A stretch of 64,000 nucleotides of DNA from Gemmobacter aquarius (GTDB taxonomy: Bacteria; Pseudomonadota; Alphaproteobacteria; Rhodobacterales; Rhodobacteraceae). The stretch's first letter is position 1; every line of letters starts with the position of its first letter. Positions 17,674 through 26,142 of the stretch are shown piece after piece. The position numbers and the translations under genes were made by a program. The DNA lies in the NCBI RefSeq assembly GCF_003060865.1, contig NZ_CP028919.1, positions 124,001-188,000 of the forward strand, read 5' to 3'. The notes beneath the pieces were generated by a model, which saw nothing but the letters and a program-made list of their open reading frames with translations, was not told where the DNA came from and made no database searches.

Positions 17674-18704
17674 TGAAGGGGATCGTCATTCACGCCGCCA
17701 AGGACTTGCGGGTCGAGGTGTTGGCCGACGAGGCCTTGGGTGCGGGGCAGATGCGGTTGCGGCTGGCCGTCGGGGGCGTGTGCGGGTCGGACCTGCATTA
17801 CTACAACCACGGCGGATTCGGCGCGATAAGGCTGAAAGAGCCGATGGTGCTGGGGCACGAGGTATCGGCTTATGTCGAGGAGATCGCGGCGGGGGTTTCG
17901 GGCTTTGCGGTAGGCGATCTGGTGGCGGTGTCGCCGTCACGGCCATGCGGCGCGTGCAGGTTCTGTCTTGAGGGCCTGCCAAACCAGTGTCTGAATATGC
18001 GGTTTTACGGCTCGGCCATGCCGTTCCCGCATATACAGGGTGCGTTCCGAGAGATGCTGGTGGCGGATGCGTCGCAATGCGTGAAGGCCGAGGGGTTGAG
18101 CCCGGGCGAGGCGGCGATGGCCGAACCGCTGGCCGTCGCGCTGCATGCGACCATGCGTGCCGGTGCGATGGTGGGCAAGCGGGTGCTGGTTACCGGTTGC
18201 GGGCCGATCGGGGTGCTTGCGATCCTTGCGGCGCGGCGCGCGGGGGCTGCGGAAATCGTGGCGGTGGACCTGTCGGAATTCACGCTGGCCTCGGCGTTGA
18301 AGGCGGGGGCCGATCGGGTGGTGAATACCGCTGCCACACCTGAAGGGTTGGTGGAGTATAACGCCGATAAAGGGTATTTCGACGTTCTCTATGAATGTTC
18401 GGGCGCGGCCCCTGCCCTTGTCGCTGGCATCGCGGCGCTGCGGCCACGCGGGGTCATCTTGCAGCTTGGCCTTGGCGGCGACATGGCTTTGCCGATGATG
18501 GCCATTACGGCCAAAGAGCTGGAGTTGCGCGGGTCGTTCCGCTTTCATGCCGAATTCGCAATGGGCGTGGGCTTGATGCAGAAAGGGCTGATCGACGTGA
18601 AGCCGCTCATCACCCATACGGTGCCGCTGGCGCAGGCAGAGGAGGCTTTTCTGGTCGCGTCGGACAGGTCGAAGGCTATGAAGGCGCAGATCGTGTTTTC
18701 CTGA
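17670..18704 (+). CDS. idnD: L-idonate 5-dehydrogenase (zinc-dependent MDR)
   Basis: 344 residues. Oxidises L-idonate to 5-ketogluconate. Catalytic zinc motif VGGVCGSDLHYYNHGGFG and GHEVSAYVEEI, structural zinc cysteines in CGACRFCLEGLPNQCLNM, and Rossmann motif VTGCGPIGVLAILAARRAGA. The GSDLHYYNHGG segment is typical of IdnD. Starts at ATGATG overlapping the previous stop, so either Met may be used. With the SDR and gntK it completes a route from idonate to 6-phosphogluconate. Confidence 0.9.
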   Translation: MMKGIVIHAAKDLRVEVLADEALGAGQMRLRLAVGGVCGSDLHYYNHGGFGAIRLKEPMVLGHEVSAYVEEIAAGVSGFAVGDLVAVSPSRPCGACRFCLEGLPNQCLNMRFYGSAMPFPHIQGAFREMLVADASQCVKAEGLSPGEAAMAEPLAVALHATMRAGAMVGKRVLVTGCGPIGVLAILAARRAGAAEIVAVDLSEFTLASALKAGADRVVNTAATPEGLVEYNADKGYFDVLYECSGAAPALVAGIAALRPRGVILQLGLGGDMALPMMAITAKELELRGSFRFHAEFAMGVGLMQKGLIDVKPLITHTVPLAQAEEAFLVASDRSKAMKAQIVFS

Positions 18705-18721
18705 AATCGGGTGCCGCCTTG

Positions 18722-18738
18722 GGGGGCATCGAGCCCCC
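18722..18738. terminator. GC-rich hairpin between convergent idnD and HbpS-like gene
   Basis: GGGGGC-ATCGA-GCCCCC forms a six-pair stem, enclosed by an outer GCCGCC/GGCGGC pair. No T-run follows, so termination is only possible, not shown. Confidence 0.3.
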
Positions 18739-18762
18739 GCGCGGCGGCGTTGCCACGGAGGG

Positions 18763-19179
18763 CTAGACGGTGGCGTTGATGGCGGCAAGGGCGGCGATGG
18801 CGACCTCGACATCTTGTGCGCCAGTGCCGGAACCGACACCGATACCGCCGAGCAGGTGTCCATCTATGCGGATGGGCAGACCGCCTGCGAGGCCGGTCAT
18901 CGCGCCTTTGGTGGCGGCGGCGATGGCTGGGCGGACGGCTTCGGGGAGGTCAGCGCTGGGGCGTCCGGTGGATGCCGCGGTTTGTGCCTTGGCGGTCGCG
19001 GATCGGAGGGAGAGCACCTTGGCGCCGCGCATCCGGAGAGAGCCGAGAACGACGGCGCTGGTGTCGGTGATGACGATGCATTGCGGCTGGCCCATGGCGG
19101 TGGCCTTGGCGGCAGCGGCGGCGAGCATGGTCAGGATTGCGTCATCGGTCAGGGTGACAGAGGGTGCGGTGAAGGGCAT
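18763..19179 (-). CDS. GlcG/HbpS-family heme-binding-like protein
   Basis: 138 residues from the ATG at 19179; longer frames enter the divergent lactonase promoter. The sequence KATAMGQPQCIVITDTSAVVLGSLRMRGAKVLSLRSATAKAQTA and GLPIRIDGHLLGGIGVGSGTGAQDVEVAIAAL is that of the GlcG/HbpS (DUF336) family. Members are small octameric proteins, some binding heme, often found beside glycolate, propanediol or sugar-acid catabolic genes without a settled function. It is divergent from the lactonase. Confidence 0.85.
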   Translation of the reverse strand: MPFTAPSVTLTDDAILTMLAAAAAKATAMGQPQCIVITDTSAVVLGSLRMRGAKVLSLRSATAKAQTAASTGRPSADLPEAVRPAIAAATKGAMTGLAGGLPIRIDGHLLGGIGVGSGTGAQDVEVAIAALAAINATV

Positions 19180-19243
19180 GGCTTGTCCAGGTTTCGGATC
19201 GGTCGCGCCATGACTAGCGGTATTGCGAGGCAAGGGGAAAGCC

Positions 19244-20134
19244 ATGTCGTGTTTTGAGGTGATCGACCCACGGTTCGGCGGGTTCGTGATGGGCAACGCG
19301 CCGGTCAAGCGGATTGCCACGGGGTTCGACTGGGTCGAGGGGCCGGTGTGGTTTGGGGATGCCGGATGCCTTCTGTTTTCGGACATTCCGAACAACCGCA
19401 TCCTGCGTTGGACGCCCGACGGGGTTACGACATTCCGTGCGCCGTCGAACTATTCCAACGGCCATACGCGCGACCGCGAGGGGCGTTTGATTTCCTGCGA
19501 GCATGGCTTGCGGCGGGTGACGCGTACCGAGCTGGACGGATCAGTTACCGTGATTGCGGACGGGTATGGGGGCGCGAGGCTGAATTCACCCAACGACGTG
19601 GTGGTTGCCCGTGACGGCTCTATCTGGTTCACCGATCCGCATTACGGGATCATGACCGATTACGAAGGATTCAAGGGCGAGCAGGAACTGCATTGCAATG
19701 TTTACCGTGTGGACCCTGCGGGAGGGATCGAGGCGGTGATCACCGATATGGCCTGCCCGAACGGGCTGGCATTCTCGCCCGACGAGACCCTGCTTTATGT
19801 GGCCGATACGGGGCGGATGTTCCACCCCGATCCGCAGCATATACGGGTGTTCGAGATGGTGAGGGGGCGGCCGCACGGGGGCCGCGTGTTCCACACGATC
19901 AGCCCCGGATGTGCAGACGGGATGCGGGTGGATACGGAGGGAAACCTTTGGTCGTCGGCGCGGGACGGGGTGCATTGCATTGCACCGGACGGGACGCTTT
20001 TGGGCAAGGTACTCGTGCCGGAGGTGGTGTCGAACCTGTGCTTTGGCGGACGTGCGAAACATCAGTTGTTCATCACGGCGACGACCTCGGTCTATTCGGT
20101 CGTCTTGAACCGCAACGGGATGCAGCGGCCCTGA
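19244..20134 (+). CDS. SMP-30/gluconolactonase family hydrolase
   Basis: 296 residues starting at the ATG after AAGGGGA. Six-bladed beta-propeller lactonase with FDWVEGPVWFGDAGCLLFSDIPNNRILRW (first metal ligand Glu), LNSPNDVVVARDGSIWFTDPHYG (Asn ligand) and CPNGLAFSPDETLLYVADTG (Asn and Asp region). Such enzymes hydrolyse gluconolactone or similar sugar lactones to the open acid, which would feed the gluconate pathway encoded here. No signal peptide is seen, so cytosolic action is expected. Confidence 0.9.
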   Translation: MSCFEVIDPRFGGFVMGNAPVKRIATGFDWVEGPVWFGDAGCLLFSDIPNNRILRWTPDGVTTFRAPSNYSNGHTRDREGRLISCEHGLRRVTRTELDGSVTVIADGYGGARLNSPNDVVVARDGSIWFTDPHYGIMTDYEGFKGEQELHCNVYRVDPAGGIEAVITDMACPNGLAFSPDETLLYVADTGRMFHPDPQHIRVFEMVRGRPHGGRVFHTISPGCADGMRVDTEGNLWSSARDGVHCIAPDGTLLGKVLVPEVVSNLCFGGRAKHQLFITATTSVYSVVLNRNGMQRP

Positions 20135-20291
20135 TGCGATTCGCTTTCCGCTGGTGCGGAGAGCGTTCGGGCCGCGAAGCGCGCGCAGGTGTGGCATGTT
20201 TTGGCGCGGTGGCTTGTGCTGCGACGCGGTTGCAAAAATTTTTTTTTATTTTCAATAGCTTAGTATTACATATCATTGATTGCACCCGCGA

Positions 20292-20307
20292 ATGTTATCG
20301 ATAACTT
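20292..20307. promoter_or_regulatory. Second GntR-like operator, before the sugar ABC importer
   Basis: ATGTTATCGATAACTT differs from the perfect palindrome at 16683 only in the next-to-last base. It lies about 70 bases upstream of the ABC ATPase start, placing the importer under the same LacI regulator. An AT-rich stretch (20227-20278) just upstream may hold the promoter. Confidence 0.8.
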
Positions 20308-20378
20308 TTTTCTTGACGGGGCGGGCTGTGCGGGGCCATGCTTGATCAAGATTACAGCTTCCGGGGAGGAGCCTTCGC

Positions 20379-21871
20379 ATGACTTCGGCCACGGACGGCC
20401 TGTTATTCGACCGCGTCGAAAAGGCGTTCGGCGGGACGAAGGCGTTGCGGGGCGTGACGTTGCGCGTGGGGCGGGGCGAAATCGTGGCGCTGCTCGGCGA
20501 GAACGGGGCGGGCAAATCGACGCTGATCAAGGTGCTGGGCGGGCTGCACAAGCCTGACGTTGGTGGCGTTTCGGTGGACGGGGTGGCCTATGCCCATGTC
20601 GCCGGAAAGCGCGGCGGGCAGAAGGTGGCGTTCATCCACCAGGACCTCGGGTTGATCGAATGGATGAGCGTGGCCGAGAATATCGCGCTGTCCTTGGGTT
20701 ATGTGAAAAGCGGGCGGCGGATCGACTGGACCGCAACCGAAGCCGCGGCCGACAAGGCGCTGGCGGCGGTGGATGCGGGCTTTGCCTCGACCGTGCGGGT
20801 TTCCAGCCTGACGCGGACGCAGAAATCGTTGGTGGCGATTGCGCGGGCACTGGCGGCGGATTGCGACTTTCTGGTGCTGGACGAGCCTACAGCCAGCCTG
20901 CCGGCCGACGAGGTGGAGCGGCTGTTCGACGCTTTGCGCCCGCTAAAGGCGCGGGGCGTCGGGATGATTTACGTCAGCCACCGGCTGGACGAGATTTTCC
21001 AGATCGCCGACCGTGTAGCGGTGCTGCGCGACGGGCAGATGGTGGGCATGCGCGACATCGTGGCAACCACGCCGGACGAATTGGTGAGCCTGATCGTGGG
21101 CAAGAAAGCCCGCGAGATCGAGCGGCCTGCGGTAATGCCGGGGCCTGCGATCCTTACGGTCAAGCAGATGCGTACGGGGGCGGTCGGGCCTGTCAGCTTC
21201 GAGATCAGACGCGGGGAATTGCTGGGGCTGGCCGGGTTGCGTGGCGCGGGGCACGAGGATATCGGGCGGGCGCTGTTCGGAGCGATGGGGTTTCAGGGGT
21301 CGGTGCTGCTGGATGGTGCCGCGCCAGACCTGACCAACCCGCAAAGCGCGATGCGGTCACGGATCGGGTTGGTGGCGCGGGACCGTGTGCAGGAAAGCAT
21401 CGCGGTGGGGCTGTCGATCCGCGAGAACGCCTTTCTGAACCCCTCGGCCACCGGACGGACGGCGCTTAGCCTGATGGCCGGCGGGCGCGAGGCTGCAATG
21501 GCCAAGGAGTTGGGGGCCCGTGTGGGACTGTCGCCCAACGACCCGACGCTGGCGATCGAGGCGCTGTCGGGGGGAACCAGCAGAAGGTTGTCGTGGGGCG
21601 CTGGCTGGACAGCGGTCGGCGGCTCTTGATTACCGAAGACCCGACGGCGGGGGTTGATGTGGGTGCGAAGGCCGAGATTTACCACCTGCTTTACAAGGCA
21701 CTCGCATCCGGAATGGGCGTGCTGGTCGTTTCGACCGACTTCGAGGAAATCGCCAATATCTGCCACCGTGCCATCGTCTTTTCCCGCGGGTTGCCCGTGG
21801 CGGAATTGTCGGGCGCGGGGCTTTCCACGCAATCGCTGATCTCGGCCGCGTCGGCCGGTGAAGCCGCCTGA
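20379..21871 (+). pseudogene. Sugar ABC importer ATP-binding protein (RbsA/MglA type), frameshifted
   Basis: Duplicated ATPase of carbohydrate uptake transporters. First domain: Walker A LLGENGAGKSTLIKVLGG, Q-loop FIHQDLG, a signature region (SSLTRTQKSLVAIARAL) that lacks the usual SGG, and Walker B FLVLDEPTASLP. In the second domain the reading frame breaks inside the signature LSGGNQQK: the frame reads ALSGGTSRRLS, while the next frame continues GRWLDSGRRLLITEDPTAGVDVG to 21871. Restoring one G to the six-G run at 21569-21574 gives ALSGGNQQKVVVGRWLDS, so exactly one base is missing. If real, the transporter is inactive; a sequencing error is equally possible. ATG at 20379 follows GGGGAGGAG. 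Confidence 0.88.
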
Positions 21872-21881
21872 AGGACGGACC

Positions 21882-22898
21882 ATGCCGGGTATTGAATCAA
21901 ACGCGGTCGAGCCGACCAAGGACGAGTTGCGCGGGCTGTCGGGCGTGGCAAAAGCGCTGCGGCTGGCACCGACCTACGGGTTGGTCATCCTGATGTTCGG
22001 GCTGATCGTGCTGTTTTCTGTGATGCTGCCCGAGACATTTCCGACCGTGCTTAACGTGCGGGCGATCTTGTCGGATAAGGCCATAATCGCGCTGTTGTCG
22101 CTGGCGGCAATGGTGCCGATGGTTTCCGGGCGGATCGACCTGACTGTGGGTTACGGGATCGTGCTTTGGCACATTCTGGCGATTTCGTTGCAGACGCAGT
22201 TGGGATTGCCTTGGCCCGTCGCCGTATTGATCGTGCTTTGCCTAGGTGTGTTTACCGGCGTGCTGAACGGTATTCTGGTCGAGGTGGCGCGGATCGACAG
22301 TTTCATCGCGACGCTTGGGACAGGGACGGTGCTTTACGCGCTGGCGCTGTGGCATACCGGCGGCCGGCAGATGGTAGGCGTGTTGCCCGACGGGTTCTAC
22401 GCGCTGAACGGCACTTTCATCTTTGGCCTTCCAATCACGGCGTTTTACGTGGTGGCAATCACCTTCCTGATGTGGATCGTGCTGGAATACACGCCCGTTG
22501 GGCGGTTCCTTTACGCTATCGGCGCGAACCAACGGGCAGCCGAGTTGAACGGCATTCCAACACGGAAGTACGTGATCGGGGCTTTCGTCACCTCGGGGTT
22601 GATGACGGCTTTGGCGGGGGTTTTGCTCGCCTCGAAGCTGCGGATCGGGCAGGCTTCGGTGGGTCTCGAATTCCTGCTTCCCGCGCTGGTCGGTGCCTTT
22701 CTAGGATCGACTACCATCAAACCCGGACGGGTCAATGTTTGGGGCACAATCGTGGGGGTGATGATCCTTGCGGTCGGGATTTCCGGCATCCAGCAATTCG
22801 GCGGGTCGTTCTGGGTGGAGCCGATGTTCAACGGCACCACGCTGCTGATCGCCATCGGCATCGCAGGCTATGCGCAACGCAAGAAGGGCCGCGCCTGA
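21882..22898 (+). CDS. Sugar ABC transporter permease (RbsC type)
   Basis: 338 residues, starting 11 bases after the ATPase stop with AAGGACG upstream. About eight to ten hydrophobic segments, e.g. TYGLVILMFGLIVLFSVMLP, AIIALLSLAAMVPMVSG and VAVLIVLCLGVFTGVLNGILVEVARIDSFIATLGTGTVLYALALW; the last includes the LNG...F-I-TLGT motif of RbsC-family permeases. It forms the inner-membrane channel with the neighbouring ATPase and binding protein. Confidence 0.92.
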   Translation: MPGIESNAVEPTKDELRGLSGVAKALRLAPTYGLVILMFGLIVLFSVMLPETFPTVLNVRAILSDKAIIALLSLAAMVPMVSGRIDLTVGYGIVLWHILAISLQTQLGLPWPVAVLIVLCLGVFTGVLNGILVEVARIDSFIATLGTGTVLYALALWHTGGRQMVGVLPDGFYALNGTFIFGLPITAFYVVAITFLMWIVLEYTPVGRFLYAIGANQRAAELNGIPTRKYVIGAFVTSGLMTALAGVLLASKLRIGQASVGLEFLLPALVGAFLGSTTIKPGRVNVWGTIVGVMILAVGISGIQQFGGSFWVEPMFNGTTLLIAIGIAGYAQRKKGRA

Positions 22899-22934
22899 CG
22901 GTTTAGACTTCAAGAGTTCCAAGGGAGGGACACC

Positions 22935-24023
22935 ATGCTGAGAAGAACCTTTACGGCCTCGATCTTTGCACTTGCCGCGGCGCTGCCGGCCTTTGCCGAT
23001 GCGGTTTCGGATGCAATGGCGGATGTGCAGAAATATGCCGGGCAAAAGACCGTCTGGGACGGGCCGACCACAGGGCCGAAGGCGGCGGAGGGCAAGAAGA
23101 TCGTCGTGCTCGCGGCCGATATGAAGAACGGCGGCGTGCTTGGCGTGACGACGGGCGTCGAAGAAGCAGCCGCAAAGATCGGTTGGGAAGTGACCGTGCT
23201 GGATGGCGCCGGATCGGTGCAGGCGCGGGCGGGGGCTTTCGGGCAGGCGCTGGCGCTGAAGCCCGATGGTATCATCATCAACGGCTTTGACGCTGTGGAA
23301 CAGCAGGCATCGCTGGATCAGGCCAAGGCGGCCGGGATTCCGATGGTCAGCTGGCACGCAGGGCCGGTAATCGGGCCAGACGAAAAATCGGGCCTGTTCA
23401 CCAACGTGTCCACCGACGCGATGGAAGTGTCGGCGGCGGCGGCGAAATGGGCCTTTGCCGATGCGGGCGGCAAGCCCGGAGTGGTGATCTTTACCGACAG
23501 CACCTATGCGATCGCGATCGCCAAGGCCGACAAGATCAAAGAGACGGTCGAGGCACTTGGCGGCACCGTGCTGGAATATGTCGATACACCGATTGCCGAA
23601 ACCTCGACGCGGATGCCTTCGCTGACGACCGCGCTGTTGCAGAAGTATGGCGCAAGCTGGACACATGCGCTGGCGATCAACGACATCTATTTCGACTTCA
23701 TGGGCCCTGCCCTTGCAGCAGCCGGTGTGGCCGGTGACGGTGCGCCCAAGGCGGTTGCGGCGGGTGACGGGTCGGAAAGTGCCTATCAGCGTATCCGTAG
23801 CGCGCAATATCAGGCCGTGACAGTGGCCGAGCCGCTGAACCTGCAAGGCTGGCAGTTGGTGGACGAGCTGAACCGTGCCGTTCAGGGCGAAGCGTGGTCG
23901 GGCTATACCTCTCCGTTGCACGTGGTGACCAAGGCCAACATCGACTTTGACGGTGGCGACAAGAACCTGTTCGATCCTGGCAATGGATACCGCGACGAAT
24001 ACGCGAAGATCTGGGGTAAGTGA
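22935..24023 (+). CDS. Sugar ABC transporter periplasmic binding protein (type I fold)
   Basis: 362 residues with a clear signal peptide (MLRRTFTASIFALAAALPAFA). The body has the RbsB-like pattern KKIVVLAADMKNGGVLGVTTGVEEAAAKIGWEV, ALKPDGIIINGFD and KAAGIPMVSWHAGP, and a C-terminal AVTVAEPLNLQGWQLVDELNRA. GGGAGG lies before the ATG. It ends the operon and is followed by a strong terminator. The ligand is not visible; operator and neighbours suggest a sugar acid such as gluconate or idonate. Confidence 0.92.
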   Translation: MLRRTFTASIFALAAALPAFADAVSDAMADVQKYAGQKTVWDGPTTGPKAAEGKKIVVLAADMKNGGVLGVTTGVEEAAAKIGWEVTVLDGAGSVQARAGAFGQALALKPDGIIINGFDAVEQQASLDQAKAAGIPMVSWHAGPVIGPDEKSGLFTNVSTDAMEVSAAAAKWAFADAGGKPGVVIFTDSTYAIAIAKADKIKETVEALGGTVLEYVDTPIAETSTRMPSLTTALLQKYGASWTHALAINDIYFDFMGPALAAAGVAGDGAPKAVAAGDGSESAYQRIRSAQYQAVTVAEPLNLQGWQLVDELNRAVQGEAWSGYTSPLHVVTKANIDFDGGDKNLFDPGNGYRDEYAKIWGK

Positions 24024-24040
24024 TCAGTGGCTGGTTAAGG

Positions 24041-24070
24041 AAACCCCGCGCTTAAAGCGCGGGGTTTTTT
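24041..24070 (+). terminator. Rho-independent terminator of the sugar ABC operon
   Basis: AACCCCGCGC-TTAAA-GCGCGGGGTT is a ten-pair stem ending in a run of six T on the plus strand, 18 bases after the binding-protein stop. Confidence 0.93.
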
Positions 24071-24137
24071 CATAGGCCGGACGTAGGAATATCGACGGCG
24101 CGCGTCACGCGATCGCCTTGTTCGCGGATATGTTCAT

Positions 24138-24397
24138 TCAGGGTTTCCACGTCTGACCGAGGGGCGAGGCGATGATGTCGGCCAAGGGATGCCCGTTCGT
24201 TTCGTGCCATTCGGCCTGTGAGGCAAAGGCAGTGGCGTTCTCGGCCAGCCAGTTTTTCTGACGCACATCGGCAATGGCTTTCACCAAGGCTGCCTCGGCA
24301 ACGGCGGATACGTTTATTTCCAGCTGTTTCGCCAGTTCGAGCGCGGCGGAATCAAGCGTAGGGAGGTTTTGCGTTTGGTCGAAGCAGCCGTTTTCAT
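24138..24397 (-). pseudogene. CcdA-family antitoxin remnant, frameshifted, no CcdB partner
   Basis: Reading from the ATG at 24397 gives MKTAASTKRKTSLR, and the adjacent frame gives LDSAALELAKQLEINVSAVAEAAL then NWLAENATAFASQAEWHETNGHPLADI, the typical CcdA antitoxin layout (ribbon-helix-helix N-terminus, WLAEN motif). The two parts join if one base is restored near 24361, in a short C run. No CcdB toxin gene follows; only about 70 bases separate its stop from the importer terminator. It is probably a relic of a plasmid-addiction module. Confidence 0.6.
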
Positions 24398-24449
24398 ACC
24401 TCGATACATACCGCCATGTTCAAATCGCAAGGGTGGTCGGCAAAGCTGT

Positions 24450-25304
24450 TTACATGCGCCCTTTCCAGGGAACGATCCGCCGTTCGACCCAGCGCATCAA
24501 CATATCGAAACCGTAAGCGATGGCTGCAATGACGAAGATACCCATGATGACGGTCGAGGTCTGCAGGAACTGGCTGGCGGTCAGGACCATGTAGCCAAGC
24601 CCTTCGGTGGCGGCGACCATTTCGGCAGCAACGAGTGTGGTCCAGCCAAAGCCCACTCCGATACGCATCGCCGTCAAAATCTCTGGCAGAGCCGAGGGGA
24701 AGATCACCTGCCAGAGCACCTGCCAGCGGGTCGCGCCAAAGGAGTAGGCCGCGTGGATCTGCTCGATCGCGGCCGACTTTACACCTGACCTCGCGCCGAG
24801 CGTAACGGGGGCGAGGACGGAGAGGAATATAAGCAAGACCTTCGAGGTTTCGCCGATGCCGAACCAGATGATCATCAGCGGCAGATAGGCCAAAGGCGGG
24901 ATGGGGCGGTAAAATTCGATCACCGGATCGAAGATGCCGCGCATGACCGGCGACATTCCCATCGCAAGGCCGAGGGGGATGCCAACGGCGCAGGCGAGGA
25001 GAAATGCGCCAAAGACCCGAGCAGTCGAGACGCCCAGATGTTCCCACAGGGGGACGTTCGTAAAGCCGTTCTGCACGACGTCGAAGAACTTTTTCAAGAC
25101 GGCCTGCGGAGAGGGGACGAAGAGTGGTTTCACCCAGCCCATGAAGGTGACGAACCACCAAAGGGCGAAGAACCCGATGATGGCGAGAAGCGAAAGCCAG
25201 AGCGTATCGCCCTGCCCCGGCACCCCGTATATTTCACCCGGTTTGACGGGTCGGGCTTTGCCGCGCGGTTTGGCTGTGATCTTTCCATCGGGAAGGTCGG
25301 TCAT
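24450..25304 (-). CDS. tauC: Taurine/sulfonate ABC transporter permease
   Basis: 284 residues with about six membrane spans (LWLSLLAIIGFFALWWFVTF, VFGAFLLACAVGIPLGLAMG and others). The EAA-like loop AYSFGATRWQVLWQVIFPSALPEILTAMRIGVGFGWTTLVAAEM and PIPPLAYLPLMIIWFGIGETSK are typical of TauC/SsuC permeases. Its start overlaps the ATPase stop by four bases. It ends the tau-type operon. The downstream flank holds the CcdA relic. Confidence 0.88.
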   Translation of the reverse strand: MTDLPDGKITAKPRGKARPVKPGEIYGVPGQGDTLWLSLLAIIGFFALWWFVTFMGWVKPLFVPSPQAVLKKFFDVVQNGFTNVPLWEHLGVSTARVFGAFLLACAVGIPLGLAMGMSPVMRGIFDPVIEFYRPIPPLAYLPLMIIWFGIGETSKVLLIFLSVLAPVTLGARSGVKSAAIEQIHAAYSFGATRWQVLWQVIFPSALPEILTAMRIGVGFGWTTLVAAEMVAATEGLGYMVLTASQFLQTSTVIMGIFVIAAIAYGFDMLMRWVERRIVPWKGRM

Positions 25305-26089
25305 GCTGCGGCCTCCTCGTCTGCGAAAATGATTTCGAGGACCTGTTCGCGCAAGCCGATGAATTCGGCGGATGCCTTTACGTGGCGGGCCGATTCGCCT
25401 GCAAGGAAGCGGCGCGAAAAGGGAAGGTCGAAGCGGTGGGTGATGCGACCGGGGCGCGGCGACATGACGATCAGCTTGGTGCCCATGAAGAGCGCCTCTT
25501 CCACCGAATGGGTGATGAAGAAAACGGCCTTGTGGGTGGTGTTCCAGATCGTAAGAATCAGTTCCTGTGCCCGTTCGCGGGTAAGCGCGTCGAGCGCGCC
25601 GAGGGGTTCGTCCATGAGCAGAACCTTGGGGTCGCAGGTCAGGGCGCGGGCGATGCCGACGCGCTGCTGCATGCCGCCGGAAAGCTGGTATACGGGGGCA
25701 GTGCGGAAATCCTTGAGGCCGAGGAGGTCGATGAAGCGGTCGGCGACCTTGTAGCGGGCAGCTTCGGGTATGCCCTGCAATTTAAGGCCGAAGGCGACGT
25801 TGTCGACGACGTTGAGCCACGGCATGAGAGCGTGTTTCTGGAACACGACCGAACGGTCGGCGCCGGGGCCTTGGACGGGGTGACCGTCAAGCAGGATCTG
25901 GCCCGTGGTAGGTTGCAGGAAGCCCGCGATCAGGTTGAGGAGCGTGGATTTGCCGCAGCCCGATGCGCCGAGTGCGACGACGAAATCATCGTTCTCGATG
26001 GTCAGATCGATGGCACGCAGCGCCTCGGTCGGGGGGCGGCGATCGGCAGAGGGAAAGACGACGGAGGCTTGGTCAACGTGGAGGGCCAT
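25301..26089 (-). CDS. tauB: Taurine/sulfonate ABC transporter ATP-binding protein
   Basis: 262 residues. Walker A ALGASGCGKSTLLNLIAGF, Q-loop SVVFQKHALMPWLNVVDNV, signature LSGGMQQRVGIARAL, Walker B KVLLMDEPLGALDALTRE and H-loop FFITHSVEEALFMG. The pattern, including FQKHALMPWLNV, is close to TauB. Energises uptake of taurine or a related sulfonate. Lies 53 bases after tauA and overlaps tauC. Confidence 0.9.
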   Translation of the reverse strand: MALHVDQASVVFPSADRRPPTEALRAIDLTIENDDFVVALGASGCGKSTLLNLIAGFLQPTTGQILLDGHPVQGPGADRSVVFQKHALMPWLNVVDNVAFGLKLQGIPEAARYKVADRFIDLLGLKDFRTAPVYQLSGGMQQRVGIARALTCDPKVLLMDEPLGALDALTRERAQELILTIWNTTHKAVFFITHSVEEALFMGTKLIVMSPRPGRITHRFDLPFSRRFLAGESARHVKASAEFIGLREQVLEIIFADEEAAA

Positions 26090-26142
26090 ACTGGGTCCGC
26101 AGAATGAGGGTGTGGGCGCGGGGATGCCGCGCCCACGACGTC

